Notes: a model not told the origin generated them from the sequence alone. Numbered from the stretch's first letter, positions 8,751-17,927 are shown. The stretch is DNA of 64,000 nucleotides from Liminaster sp964567855 (GCA_964567855.1 CAZMOE010000001.1:1-64000), one strand, 5' to 3'. Numbers and translations are program-made.

Positions 8751-9398
8751 ATGCACAACCCGATCCTCATCTTCACCATCGGCCTGCTGGCCCAGGCGTT
8801 TTTCTCGTCCCGCATCCTCGTGCAATGGATTCAGTCGGAACGGTCGCACCGCGTCGTCTCGCCCGCGCTGTTCTGGATCTTCAGCATTGCCGGTTCCATC
8901 CTGTTTTTTGTCTACGGATGGCTGCGTGACGACTTCTCCATCATCCTCGGACAGTTCATTTCCTACTACGTATATATGTGGAACCTGAAGGCCAAGGGGC
9001 TTTACGCCCGCCTGCCCCGCTTCGTCGCCCCCGTGCAGGCCCTGCTGCCGCTGGTGGCCGTCGCGCTGGTGCTGGACGACGTTCCGCACTTCCTCGACAG
9101 CTTTCTGCGCAACGATGCGATCCCGCTCTGGGCCGTGATCTGGGGCTCGCTCGGGCAAGTGATCTTCACCCTGCGCTTTGTCTATCAATGGTATTACTCA
9201 CGCCGCCGCCACGAGTCGCTGCTTCCCGCCACCTTCTGGTACATCAGCCTCCTGGGGTCGCTGCTCATCGTCTCCTACGGCGTCTGGCGCACCGACTACA
9301 TCCTGATGCTCGGCCAGTCGTTCGGCCTGGTGGCCTACTGCCGCAACATCATGATCGGCCGCAAGACGCAAAAGGAAAGCATCGAAAAAGAATCCTGA
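8751..9398 (+). CDS. Double LAB_N (lipid A biosynthesis N-terminal) membrane protein
   Basis: A 215-residue membrane protein made of two copies of the LAB_N module. The first copy has ILVQWIQSERSHRVVSPALF, then a helix and YGWLRDDFSIILGQFISYYVY. The second has FVYQWYYSRRRHESLLPATF, then YGVWRTDYILMLGQSFGLVAY. Each module is about 65-70 residues with three hydrophobic helices. The family accompanies lipid A or other lipid-glycosylation genes in Gram-negative bacteria, but its biochemical role is poorly defined. It lies 53 bp after the GT83 gene and completes the cluster; a role in moving or presenting the lipid-linked sugar is inference. Confidence 0.82.
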   Translation: MHNPILIFTIGLLAQAFFSSRILVQWIQSERSHRVVSPALFWIFSIAGSILFFVYGWLRDDFSIILGQFISYYVYMWNLKAKGLYARLPRFVAPVQALLPLVAVALVLDDVPHFLDSFLRNDAIPLWAVIWGSLGQVIFTLRFVYQWYYSRRRHESLLPATFWYISLLGSLLIVSYGVWRTDYILMLGQSFGLVAYCRNIMIGRKTQKESIEKES

Positions 9399-9459
9399 AC
9401 ATTTTCCGCCGCCACGAGCCTATAAACCGCCGGCGCCGGTCTCCGGCAAACGCCGGCAA

Positions 9460-10449
9460 TCATCTGTCGGCGATTTGCCAGAAACCGCCTTTTTTTGCAC
9501 CGACACGGGCAATAACTCCCTTCTCGCTCAACGAAGCGAAGATACGCTCTGCCTGACGTTGCGAAACATTCAGCTGCTCAGCCAGTTGCCTTGCCGTAAT
9601 TGTCGGTTGCCGGCGGATGGCCTCCAATGCCGTCCGCTCTTTTGCACCGACATTTATACCGACATTTGTACCGACATCCGCCGACCTCTCTCCCTGCTTT
9701 CTTTTCAGGGTTTCCAGTATCTCTTCAAGCATGTAGTCGATGAACGGACGGCAATCGCCTATATCAGAACTCCTCGCAATGGCATCGTAATAGGCCTGCG
9801 GATTGAAAAAGACCATATTTTCCACAGGAAGATGGGCAAAAAGCGGATGTAGCCTGCCTAAAATAAGAGATTGCCAGAGTCTCCCCATGCGTCCGTTGCC
9901 GTCGCTGAAAGGATGGATGAACTCAAATTCATAATGAAACACGCAACTGCGAATCAGCAAGTGGTCTTCCGAGCTTTTCAGCCAATCGAACAAATCGTCC
10001 ATCAATGCCGGTACTCTGTCGGCCGGAGGCGCCATGTGAACAAGACTTTCTGCCGCAAACACCCCGACACCGCCCCGCCGATACATTCCCGCATCTTCCG
10101 CAAGCGCCTCCATCATCCGGCCATGAGCCCTCAACAAGTCCCGCTGGGAAAAGGGATTCAGCGTTTCATAAATGTCATACGTGGCAACAGCATTCCTCAC
10201 TTCCCGTATTTCACGCTCCGGAGCCACTACCCGCCGACCGTTGACGATGGCCGCCACCATATCCTCCGACAAGCGGTTGCCCTCTATCGCCAGCGAACCG
10301 TGAATCGTCTTTATCCGATTGGCCTTGCGCAACAGCAAGGCATCTTTCTGTTCCATCCGGATCGCATACCGCTCGATTTGCGCGGCGATATCGGCAATCA
10401 GGCGGATAGCCTTCGGACTGACGGTAAACGGAGGAATATATCTGGACAT
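9460..10449 (-). CDS. Fic family protein with N-terminal inhibitory motif and winged helix
   Basis: Fic enzymes transfer AMP, or another phosphate-containing group, to target proteins. The 329-residue protein has the full active motif HPFSDGNGRMGR (catalytic His179) and, ahead of it, the inhibitory helix motif SLAIEGN (Ser52, Glu56), so it belongs to the self-inhibited class II Fic proteins. After a DVGTNVGINVGA linker comes a C-terminal winged helix (TARQLAEQLNVSQRQAERIF), probably DNA-binding. No antitoxin-like partner gene is adjacent, which fits built-in inhibition. Convergent with the LAB_N gene. Target unknown. Confidence 0.9.
   Translation of the reverse strand: MSRYIPPFTVSPKAIRLIADIAAQIERYAIRMEQKDALLLRKANRIKTIHGSLAIEGNRLSEDMVAAIVNGRRVVAPEREIREVRNAVATYDIYETLNPFSQRDLLRAHGRMMEALAEDAGMYRRGGVGVFAAESLVHMAPPADRVPALMDDLFDWLKSSEDHLLIRSCVFHYEFEFIHPFSDGNGRMGRLWQSLILGRLHPLFAHLPVENMVFFNPQAYYDAIARSSDIGDCRPFIDYMLEEILETLKRKQGERSADVGTNVGINVGAKERTALEAIRRQPTITARQLAEQLNVSQRQAERIFASLSEKGVIARVGAKKGGFWQIADR
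9646..9681 (-). repeat. Three-copy 12-bp tandem repeat inside fic
   Basis: Units accgacatttat (9646-9657), accgacatttgt (9658-9669) and the diverged accgacatccgc (9670-9681). They encode repeated four-residue steps of the pattern VGxN in the linker between the Fic domain and the winged helix. The repeat keeps the reading frame at any copy number. Confidence 0.8.
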
Positions 10450-10761
10450 AAGACAATCGCATTAGAAATTCAAAAGCCCGACCGTAGCTATCGACCCACG
10501 GCGGCGAACACCTGGCGCAGAGACCTTGCCCGGCCCGTTGACCAATGGCATAGCATGAATGGGCTTTCACCGCACAAAGATAATGATAATAAACATCGTA
10601 ATCATCTTTTTCCGGCAAAAATCACGATAATGCTCCTTTCGCATCCTCCTTTATCCCCTCCTTCCGACATCGCCGCCGCATTTCATCCGCATTCCACTGC
10701 CCGTGGCATGCCGCAGACGACAAAAAAACAAAGGTGCGAAAGCCGTTTTCCGCCCGCCGCC
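10450..10761. other. Intergenic region between fic and the B12 locus
   Basis: No convincing gene. A -7-like TATCTTTG on the complement strand (10575-10582) could serve fic with a leader of about 120 nt, but no -33 box is visible. The remainder shows nothing recognisable. Confidence 0.45.
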
Positions 10762-10793
10762 CTTGCCCGCCTGCGCAAAACCCGCTATCTTTG
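10762..10793 (+). promoter_or_regulatory. Promoter of the B12 uptake operon
   Basis: CTTG (10762-10765), 20 bp, then TATCTTTG (10786-10793), a near-consensus Bacteroidota promoter. Transcription would begin near 10800, about 40 nt before the riboswitch. Confidence 0.6.
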
Positions 10794-10841
10794 CCACCGC
10801 GTTTCCCGACACTGGGAGACGCAGGTGTGAATTGACACAGA

Positions 10842-11072
10842 CGCATGGTTCCATGCCGTGACCGGGCATGGATGAAAACGGGAAGCCGGTGCAAGTCCGG
10901 CGCAGTCCCGCTGCTGTAAGCCCGATTCGCCCCTCACGCTCCCCGGCGCCGGCACGGCGCGGCCCTGAACGACCGCCACCGACCGGCCAAGGGGAGACAG
11001 CCACTGCCCTGCGTCAACAGGCGGGAAGGCCGGAGGGGAGCCCGATGGGTAAGCCAGAAGACCTGCCATGCG
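10842..11072 (+). promoter_or_regulatory. Cobalamin riboswitch
   Basis: The B12 box core is present, with GGGAAGCCGGTGCAAGTCC at 10880-10898 followed by GCGCAGTCCCGCTGCTGTAA at 10900-10919. The 3' element GCCAGAAGACCTGCC is at 11053-11067. The closing P1 stem pairs 10842-10848 (cgcatgg) with 11066-11072 (ccatgcg). A GC-rich variable domain lies between. It sits 70 nt before the btuB start, so cobalamin binding would lower expression of the transporter locus. Which expression platform it uses is not clear, as no strong terminator follows. Confidence 0.93.
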
Positions 11073-11142
11073 CGGCCTGCCCGCCGTCCCCCGAGCGAGG
11101 GGATGCAGTCCGGATCCGAATATCGTTGACAAAATCCATCGC

Positions 11143-13323
11143 ATGATGAAGGTTTTACGGCGCCCGTCGACGACGGGCATGCTTGCGGTTGCCCTGTGCG
11201 CCGTTTTCGTCATGGCCGCGACAGCCCCGCAGAGGGTGAACGCGGCCAGGGCCGTGACGTCGCCGGCCATGCAGACCGTCGGCCGCCCGCCGGCCGACCC
11301 GCCAGCCGGGCCTGACGACATCCGCAGCGGCAGCGCCGCAACGGCCGGCACCACGCCGCCCGATACCGCCGCCGCCCGCACCCTGAGAGAGATAACCGTG
11401 AGCCATGCCGCCGCCACCGGCCGTCAGGCTACGACCACCACGGCACCGCTACAGCGCCTCGACGCCGCGGCCATGCGCAACCTCGGCGTGAGCGATGCCG
11501 CCGAAGCGCTGAAACAGATGGGCGGCGTCAGCGTACGCGACTACGGCGGGCTGGGGGGCATTAAGACGGTGAGCATCCGCAACCTCGGCGCCGCCCACAC
11601 GGCCGTCTGCCTCGACGGCGTGCCCGTCGGCAACACGCTGTCGGGGCAAATCGACCTCAGCCGTTTCGGCATGGACCGGGTGAAGGAAATCGCCCTGCAC
11701 ATCGGCTCCACCGACGACCTGCTGGCCGCCGCCCGCCTGACAGCCGCCGCCGGCGGCATCGACATCACGACCGACGACACCCCGCACCGCCTCGAAACCC
11801 GCACCGCATACGGCGACTGGAACACCGGCGAGGCCGCACTGGCCCTTGCCGCCCCCGTCGGCCGCCGGCACCGCTTCAGACTGGCCGGCACCGCCCGCCA
11901 CACCGACGGCAACTATCCGTTCACCCTCACCAACGGGATGCTGAAGACGCGTGAACGGCGCCGCAACGGCCGCGTCGACGACTGCCAGGGCGAGGCCGCC
12001 TGGACGGTGCGCACCGACGGCGGCGGCAGGGTCGATACGCAGGTCCGCTACTACCGCGGCCGGCGCCGGCTGCCGGGCAGCATCGTCTTCTACAATTCCG
12101 CGGCCCACGAACAGACGGACGAGGAGAACCTGCTGCTGCAAAGCCGCGGCCGCCGCCGCTTCGGAGAGCGCTGGGAGACCGTGGCCGCACTGAAATACGA
12201 ACACGGTCTGACCCGCTATCACGACGAGGGGACGCAATACACCGGCGGACGGCTGGACGACACCTACCGGCAGGACGAATACCTGCTCCAGAGCGCCCTG
12301 CTCTGCCGCCCGACCGACCGCCTCGCCCTGGCCATCGCCCACGACCGGCAATGGAACACGCTGCGCAGTTCGTTGCCCGACTGCCCCTATCCGCTGCGCC
12401 ACTCCGCCTACACGGCACTGCGCGCCGCCTACCGCAGCGACCGCCTCACAGCCCAGGCCGCGCTGCTCCACACTTCGGTGCGCGAACACCGGCAGCATCG
12501 CCTGCCCCGCGGCACTGCCGCCGCCTCCGAGACACCGCCGCCGCTGGGGCGCGACCAGAACCGCTGGACGCCGTCGCTGTCGCTCTCATGGCAACCGTGG
12601 GCGGCCGACCTGCGTCTGCGCCTGCTCTGCAAGCGCGCCCTGCGCCTGCCCTGCTTCAACGACCTTTACTATCACCGCATCGGCAACCGCGGCCTGCGCC
12701 CGGAGCAGGCCGACCTCTGCAACGTCGGGGCGACCCTCATCTGGCACGGCCTCACCGCCACGGCCGACGCCTACTACAACCGCGTGCGCGACAAGATCGT
12801 CGCCTTCCCCTCCACGTTCGCCTGGAAGATGGTCAACTTCGGGCGCGTCAGGATTTCAGGGGCCGACATCGTCCTGAACTACCGCCAACCGCTGGGCCGG
12901 CAAGGCTCCCTGACGCTGACCGCCGCCTACAACCTCCAGCAGGCCACCGACCGCACCGATCGCCAAAGCAGCCTCTACGGCCACCGCATCCCCTACACGG
13001 CGCTCAACAGCGGCACCGCTTCGGCTGTGGCCCTCCTGCCGTGGGTGACACTCGGATATGCGGCGCAATGGACGGGCGAACGCTACAGCAACTCGATGAA
13101 CACACGCCGGTACCGCCTCGCCCCGTTTGCCGAACACTCGCTCACCGCCTCCTGCGCCTTCACCCTGACGACATCCCGCCACACCGGCCGCCCCGGCGCC
13201 GCACCGCCCCGGCTGGAATGCTACGCCTCGCTGCGCAACCTCACCGACCACCAGTATGAGGTCATCCAATACTACCCGATGCCCGGCCGCCAATGGCGCA
13301 TCGGCCTCCGTATGACGCTGTGA
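11143..13323 (+). CDS. btuB: TonB-dependent cobalamin receptor, BtuB-like
   Basis: A 726-residue outer-membrane receptor. The start (MMKVLRRP, two adjacent ATG codons) gives a signal peptide. A TonB-box-like LREITVS follows, then the plug domain (DAAEALKQMGGVSVRDYGGLGGIKTVSIRNLGAAHTAVCLDGVPVG) and a 22-strand-type barrel ending in a C-terminal aromatic strand (QWRIGLRMTL). Substrate assignment rests on context: a cobalamin riboswitch directly upstream, and btuG, btuF and btuC downstream. A longer frame upstream would start inside the riboswitch and lacks a signal peptide at its N terminus. Confidence 0.9.
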   Translation: MMKVLRRPSTTGMLAVALCAVFVMAATAPQRVNAARAVTSPAMQTVGRPPADPPAGPDDIRSGSAATAGTTPPDTAAARTLREITVSHAAATGRQATTTTAPLQRLDAAAMRNLGVSDAAEALKQMGGVSVRDYGGLGGIKTVSIRNLGAAHTAVCLDGVPVGNTLSGQIDLSRFGMDRVKEIALHIGSTDDLLAAARLTAAAGGIDITTDDTPHRLETRTAYGDWNTGEAALALAAPVGRRHRFRLAGTARHTDGNYPFTLTNGMLKTRERRRNGRVDDCQGEAAWTVRTDGGGRVDTQVRYYRGRRRLPGSIVFYNSAAHEQTDEENLLLQSRGRRRFGERWETVAALKYEHGLTRYHDEGTQYTGGRLDDTYRQDEYLLQSALLCRPTDRLALAIAHDRQWNTLRSSLPDCPYPLRHSAYTALRAAYRSDRLTAQAALLHTSVREHRQHRLPRGTAAASETPPPLGRDQNRWTPSLSLSWQPWAADLRLRLLCKRALRLPCFNDLYYHRIGNRGLRPEQADLCNVGATLIWHGLTATADAYYNRVRDKIVAFPSTFAWKMVNFGRVRISGADIVLNYRQPLGRQGSLTLTAAYNLQQATDRTDRQSSLYGHRIPYTALNSGTASAVALLPWVTLGYAAQWTGERYSNSMNTRRYRLAPFAEHSLTASCAFTLTTSRHTGRPGAAPPRLECYASLRNLTDHQYEVIQYYPMPGRQWRIGLRMTL

Positions 13324-13376
13324 CACGAAATTCTATCATACTCATTATATATTAACATCTAACACACAAAACGACA

Positions 13377-14489
13377 ATGAAACAACAACCCGTCTCTGTC
13401 AAGATGCTCGCCTGCATCGCACTGACCACCGCAGCCCTCACCGCCTGCGACGACACCCACGACGACCTGCACCCCGAAATCTGTCCCGGCACCGGCACGG
13501 CGCCCTATCGCTGCTACTTCCTCGCCGAAGGTTCTTTCAGGCAGAACAACAGCACCCTGGCCGGCTTCGACGGCCGCAGCATCACGCCGGAACTGTATTA
13601 CACCGCCAACGGCCGCAACCTCGGCGACACCGGCCAGGACCTTCTCTGGCTGGGCGGCAGCCTCTACGTCACCGTCTCGGGGTCGTACTATCTGGCCAAG
13701 CTGGACCTCGAAGGGCATGAGACCGCCCGCTACGAATTCAGCGAAACCCAAGGCAGCCCGCGTTACATGAGCGCCTACGGCGGCGATCTCTACGTCTCGC
13801 TGTGGAGCGGACATATCGCCCGCTTCGATACCGCCACCCTCAGCCTGCAGGGGCTCTGCAAGGCCGGCGCCAGCCCTGAACAGATGGCGGTCCTCGGGCA
13901 CTATCTCGTGTCGGCCGACTCCGGCAACGGCAACGACCATACCCTGACCGTCATCGACCTCGCCACCTTCACCCCCGTGCATACCCTCGAGGCCGGCGAC
14001 AACCCCGCCCGTATCACCGCCGCCAGCAACGGCAAGGCCTATTTCACCATCACAAGCTACGATGCCTTCTGGACCCCGACGACCGAGCTCAAGGAGCTGG
14101 ACAGCCGCGACTGGAGCATCCGCACCCTCCGCTCGGCCGTCGGCCGGGGAATGATCGTCACGGCGGCCGGCGACGACCTCTATATCGTCGAATCGGAAAC
14201 CGACTACAGCACCTACCCCTACGCCACCCGCAACACGTTCATCGAATATGACTGCGACGACGACCGCTTCGAGCCGGCCGGGTTCCTCGACAACGGCCTG
14301 CAGCAAAGCCTCGCCGCCGCCGCCATCTACATGCTGGCCGTCGACCCGCGCACCGAAGAGCTCTTCATCGCCACTACCGACTATGCGACCCATTCCGTCC
14401 TCTACCACATCGACGATGAGGGCCGTCTGAAAGCACGGTATGACGACGCCGGAGGGGTGAACGTCTCCCGCACCGCATTCCCGCAATAA
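13377..14489 (+). CDS. btuG: Surface B12-binding lipoprotein, BtuG-like
   Basis: A 370-residue lipoprotein with lipobox LTAC (cysteine near residue 24), an acidic DDTHDD stretch after it as in Bacteroidota surface-exported lipoproteins, and seven or so WD/YncE-like beta-propeller repeats (for example LWLGGSLYVTVSGSYYLAKLD, GGDLYVSLWSGHIARFD, HTLTVIDLATFTPVHTLEAG). BtuG of Bacteroides is a propeller lipoprotein that sits on BtuB and captures cobalamin. Position 53 bp after btuB under a cobalamin riboswitch supports the same role here. The general family also includes DUF5074/YncE proteins of other function, so residue-level binding is not proven. Confidence 0.83.
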   Translation: MKQQPVSVKMLACIALTTAALTACDDTHDDLHPEICPGTGTAPYRCYFLAEGSFRQNNSTLAGFDGRSITPELYYTANGRNLGDTGQDLLWLGGSLYVTVSGSYYLAKLDLEGHETARYEFSETQGSPRYMSAYGGDLYVSLWSGHIARFDTATLSLQGLCKAGASPEQMAVLGHYLVSADSGNGNDHTLTVIDLATFTPVHTLEAGDNPARITAASNGKAYFTITSYDAFWTPTTELKELDSRDWSIRTLRSAVGRGMIVTAAGDDLYIVESETDYSTYPYATRNTFIEYDCDDDRFEPAGFLDNGLQQSLAAAAIYMLAVDPRTEELFIATTDYATHSVLYHIDDEGRLKARYDDAGGVNVSRTAFPQ

Positions 14490-14565
14490 CGCCCGGCAGC
14501 CACCGGCGGATAGGAAACGTCGGCCGCCGGCGGCCGACAATCCGGAAACAAAAAGTGCCTCATTC

Positions 14566-14597
14566 TTTGGATATTCCGAAAAAAATACGTATCTTCG
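14566..14597 (+). promoter_or_regulatory. Internal promoter before btuF
   Basis: TTTG (14566-14569), 20 bp, TATCTTCG (14590-14597). It lies in the 276-bp gap after btuG, about 165 nt before btuF. No second B12 box is visible in the leader, so btuF-btuC may also be transcribed without riboswitch control. Confidence 0.6.
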
Positions 14598-14765
14598 CAT
14601 ATCGGAAAAGGTTATCCCGGCAACGAGGGTTCCGAAGACGATCCCGCCGGCCCTGCGGCCGGCCGCCGCTCCGCCCACCGGCAACCTCGGGCCGGCAGTT
14701 TCCGGCCTGCCGGCCACTGCCACGCCCTCCTATCCGCCCGACAACAGACAGATATTTACACAAAT

Positions 14766-16004
14766 ATGAACAAACACCTCCGCCGCCTGACAGGCATCGC
14801 CCTCTCGCTCCTTCTGCTTTCCAGCTGCCGCCTTCCGCGACATCAGGAAACGGTAGCCATCGATCCCCGCCCGTTCGTCACCAACGCAACCCTGCTCGAA
14901 ATCGAACCGCTGGGCGAGGCCAGCGCCTGCCGCATCCGCAACCCCTGGCAGCCGGAAAAATGGCTGGCGAAATATCTGCTCCTGCCTGCCGACACGATCC
15001 AGTTGCCCGCCGACTCGGCCGCAGCACTGCGCAAGCGGTATCCCGACCACACCCCGCTCTCCATTCCGCTCTGCCGGATGACGCTGACCAACGGCTGCCA
15101 CGTCTATCTGATGAACCAGCTGAATGCCATGGACTGCGTCGCCGCCATGTGCGACGCCGGCTATGCCCATGTTCCCGAACTGCGGAAACGGATCAAGGCC
15201 GGCCTCATCCGCGATGCCGGCACGGCGACCGCTCCCAACATCGAAATGCTGCTGGCGGCCCGTACCGACGCCATCTGGATCCCCCCGTTCGAAAACGCCG
15301 GGGCCGGCGCTTTCGAGCGCTTCAATGTCCCCGTCATCTATTGCGCCGACTACCTCGAGCCACATCCCCTCTCGCGCGCCGAATGGATGAAATTCTACGG
15401 CCGCCTCGTCGGCCGCGCGCACTCGGCCGACTCCCTGTTCCGGCGTGTCAAGAACCGCTACCGCGACATCTCCGACCTCGTCAAGATCGACGACCCCAGG
15501 CCGACCGTACTGTCGGAATACAGCACCGGCGACACCTGGTGCGTACCCGGAGGGCGCAGCTCGACCAGCCGGATCTATCGCGACGCCGGCGGCGCCTACC
15601 AATGGGAAGACGACAGTCATGTCGGCTCGCTGACGTTCTCCTCCGAGGCTGTATTGGCCAAGGCCCAGAATTCCGACTACTGGTTCTTCACCTATTACGA
15701 CACGATGCACATCTCCATGGACATCTTCAGATTCCGTGAACTGAATCCCATCAACTCCCAGTTCAGGGTAAACAGGACCTTCAACATCTATGCCTGCAAC
15801 ACGGCCCTCCATCCCTATTTCGAGGAGACCCCTTTCCGCCCCGACCTATGGCTGTGGAGCATCTACCGGCGTCTGCACCGGGAAACTCCCCGCGGCATTA
15901 TCCTCGAGGTGGGCGACACGCTGTATGATCCGTTCTATTACGAACGTGTCATCAATCCGGTCAAGTTTGAATTTCCGCAACTCAAGAGGCCCTACGCCAT
16001 CTAA
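14766..16004 (+). CDS. btuF: ABC transporter substrate-binding lipoprotein, BtuF-like
   Basis: A 412-residue lipoprotein (signal peptide, lipobox LLSSC) of the two-lobed helical-backbone class III binding proteins used for cobalamin, heme and siderophores. Visible family features are MDCVAAMCDAGYAHVPELRKRI, the LLAARTDAIWIPPFE segment, and the later NAVxxGR-like region. It would bind cobalamin at the inner membrane and hand it to BtuC, which starts 27 bp downstream. Larger than the E. coli BtuF (about 266 residues), closer to Bacteroidota binding lipoproteins. Substrate is inferred from the locus. Confidence 0.82.
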   Translation: MNKHLRRLTGIALSLLLLSSCRLPRHQETVAIDPRPFVTNATLLEIEPLGEASACRIRNPWQPEKWLAKYLLLPADTIQLPADSAAALRKRYPDHTPLSIPLCRMTLTNGCHVYLMNQLNAMDCVAAMCDAGYAHVPELRKRIKAGLIRDAGTATAPNIEMLLAARTDAIWIPPFENAGAGAFERFNVPVIYCADYLEPHPLSRAEWMKFYGRLVGRAHSADSLFRRVKNRYRDISDLVKIDDPRPTVLSEYSTGDTWCVPGGRSSTSRIYRDAGGAYQWEDDSHVGSLTFSSEAVLAKAQNSDYWFFTYYDTMHISMDIFRFRELNPINSQFRVNRTFNIYACNTALHPYFEETPFRPDLWLWSIYRRLHRETPRGIILEVGDTLYDPFYYERVINPVKFEFPQLKRPYAI

Positions 16005-16031
16005 GCCGCCGCTCCGACATCCACACACGCA

Positions 16032-17042
16032 ATGCACCTGCCGCCCGCCTGCCCGCCCCGCCTCCTCTTCACCCTGCTTGGCCTGCTGACCCTCGCCGCC
16101 ACGACCGCCAACCTGTGGTGCGGTTCCGTCCACATCCCGCCGGCGGCGGTCTGGCAACTGCTCACCGACCCGGCCGCTGCCGAAGCGGCCACCGGCTCCG
16201 CCTGGCGCTACATCGTGATAGAATCGCGCCTCCCCGCCGCCCTGACAGCCCTGCTCACCGGCACCGCTCTCGCCGTCTGCGGCCTGTTGCTGCAAAGCTT
16301 TTTCCGCAATCCGCTGGCCGACCCCTCGATACTGGGCATCTCCGCCGGCGCGAACCTCGGTGTCGCCTGTGTCGTCCTGACCGGCATCGTCACACCCGCC
16401 CTGCTCACCGGAGCCGCTTTCGTCGGCGCGGCCGCCATCCTTGCAGTGCTCCTGCTGCTGAGCCGCCTCGTGCACCACGCCTCCACCCTGCTCATCGCCG
16501 GCATCCTGGTCAGCTATCTGACCGGCTCCGCCATCACCCTGCTCAATTACTACGCCACGGCCGAGGGCGTACACTCGTTCCTGATCTGGGGCATGGGCAA
16601 TTTTTCGGGTGTCGGCATGCAAGGTCTCCCCGTCTACGCCGCATTCATCGCCACCGGCCTGCTCCTCTCGGCCCTGCTCATCAAGCCGCTCAACGGCTGG
16701 ATGCTGGGCGACCTTTACGCCCGCAATCTCGGCATCTCGCCCGCCCGCACCCGGCTGCTCGTCCTGCTGGCCACCGGCCTGCTGACCGCTGCCACGACCG
16801 CCTATTGCGGCCCTGTCGCCTTCATCGGGCTCAGCGTCCCCCACATGGCCCGTTTCCTCTTCCGCACCGACAATCATCGCCTGCTGCTGCCCGCCTCGGC
16901 CCTGCTCGGCGCCCTTTGCGCCTCGCTCTGCCTGCTGGTCAGCACTTCGCCGTCCGACGGGCGGTTGCTGCCGCTCAACGCCGTCACGCCCCTCTTCGGT
17001 GTGCCGGTCATTCTCTATGTCATTCTGCATCGCAAAGCCTGA
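16032..17042 (+). CDS. btuC: FecCD-family ABC permease, BtuC-like
   Basis: A 336-residue inner-membrane permease with about ten hydrophobic helices. Family signatures include SRLPAALTALLTGTALAVCGLLLQSFFRNPLADPSILG near the N terminus, LLIAGILVSYLTGSA in the middle, and GPVAFIGLSVPHMARFL, the loop that contacts the ATPase. It should carry cobalamin across the inner membrane. The matching ATPase (btuD) is not found downstream: the next 207 bp are non-coding and then two unrelated lipoproteins follow, so the ATPase must be encoded elsewhere. Confidence 0.88.
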   Translation: MHLPPACPPRLLFTLLGLLTLAATTANLWCGSVHIPPAAVWQLLTDPAAAEAATGSAWRYIVIESRLPAALTALLTGTALAVCGLLLQSFFRNPLADPSILGISAGANLGVACVVLTGIVTPALLTGAAFVGAAAILAVLLLLSRLVHHASTLLIAGILVSYLTGSAITLLNYYATAEGVHSFLIWGMGNFSGVGMQGLPVYAAFIATGLLLSALLIKPLNGWMLGDLYARNLGISPARTRLLVLLATGLLTAATTAYCGPVAFIGLSVPHMARFLFRTDNHRLLLPASALLGALCASLCLLVSTSPSDGRLLPLNAVTPLFGVPVILYVILHRKA

Positions 17043-17109
17043 AACACCGGCCCGCCGGGGGCAACGACAGGCCCTGGACTCTGATAATAAAGCAATCCGC
17101 CCTTTAGTA

Positions 17110-17173
17110 TTAATTAAAAACTTCCTCATTTCCAACCCTTTTAATTAAAATTATATCGAAAACATTATATTTG
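17110..17173 (+). promoter_or_regulatory. Promoter region of first paralogous lipoprotein with paired TTAATTAA sites
   Basis: A -7 element TATATTTG at 17166-17173 lies about 75 nt before the gene. Upstream, the palindrome TTAATTAA occurs twice, at 17110-17117 and 17141-17148, 31 bp apart and each followed by As. This could be a regulator site or simply AT-rich promoter DNA. No good -33 box is seen. Confidence 0.4.
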
Positions 17174-17249
17174 CACTGAAAAATTCACCGTAAATGCGGT
17201 AAAATTCAATTTAAACCATTTATTTTCTACATTTTAAACTTTTCACATT

Positions 17250-17858
17250 ATGAAAAAGCACTTTTTGCTCTTTTGCGGACTCCTTACTGCCGCAACACTG
17301 TGTTTCAGCTCTTGCAAAGACGATGATGACGATGAAAAAGAGGTTCCGTCCCACAAAGTCGAAATGGTAGGCAACCTTTATGCCGAGCCCTGCATCGATT
17401 TCCTCGCTTACCCCGAGGAAGTAAAGGAATTCATGGTTGGCTACACCCTTCTCAATGAAACCGAAGATAGCCAAATCTACGACGGTAAATACAAAGAAGA
17501 AGCTACCGTCTACAACTTTGAATTCAATTTCCTGGAAGACGTCAGTGTCCTTTTCGACGAAACCATTTCCACAACCGCATTGCACAATGCCTTGCAAAAC
17601 AAATATGAATATATCGGTGAGTATGTAACGGAGTCCGGCATCACCACCAAATTATATACCCACAAGGTTGAAGAAGAGGTTTCCATCGGTCTTGTGACGG
17701 GTGCAACCAATGGCGTGGTCATGAACGTGGTCATCTATATCGACGATCATGACTACAGCAGCAAACCGGCAAAGCACGGCGCTGCCGTACAGAACGGCAA
17801 AAGCATCATCGAACGCATGGTTGCCGCTGCCGCACGCGTAGCCGAAAGCAAAAAATAA
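17250..17858 (+). CDS. Lipoprotein of unknown function, paralogue A
   Basis: A 202-residue lipoprotein: signal peptide MKKHFLLFCGLLTAATLCF, lipobox FSSC, then the acidic run KDDDDDEKE that in Bacteroidota favours export to the cell surface. I do not recognise the family. It shares an ordered set of short blocks with the gene at 18135: NLYAEPC, FMxxYT, IYxGxYKE, LHxxLxxxYxYxG, SGIT. The C-terminal region holds a glycine-containing strand pattern and a helical, alanine-rich tail. The gene is visibly more AT-rich than its neighbours. Its own promoter and a strong terminator make it a single transcription unit. Confidence 0.8.
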   Translation: MKKHFLLFCGLLTAATLCFSSCKDDDDDEKEVPSHKVEMVGNLYAEPCIDFLAYPEEVKEFMVGYTLLNETEDSQIYDGKYKEEATVYNFEFNFLEDVSVLFDETISTTALHNALQNKYEYIGEYVTESGITTKLYTHKVEEEVSIGLVTGATNGVVMNVVIYIDDHDYSSKPAKHGAAVQNGKSIIERMVAAAARVAESKK

Positions 17859-17927
17859 AGCGCGGCGACCAAGAAACCGCCGCACGGCAGGCCCTGCCGC
17901 GACGGAATCGCCGCAATGACGCAGAAA

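Noticed and set aside
9646..9681. Short tandem repeat considered as a CRISPR seed
   Set aside because: The units are 12 bp with no spacers and encode a protein linker; no cas genes are present.
10785..11417. Bottom-strand frames across the cobalamin riboswitch
   Set aside because: The region is explained by the riboswitch and the signal peptide region of btuB; predicted products lack any family feature.
14490..14765. Possible second cobalamin riboswitch before btuF
   Set aside because: GC-rich and able to fold, but the B12 box and the closing elements found at 10842-11072 are absent.
15846..17135. 429-residue bottom-strand frame opposite btuC
   Set aside because: Gln/Gly/Glu-rich mirror of a polytopic membrane protein; typical antisense artefact.
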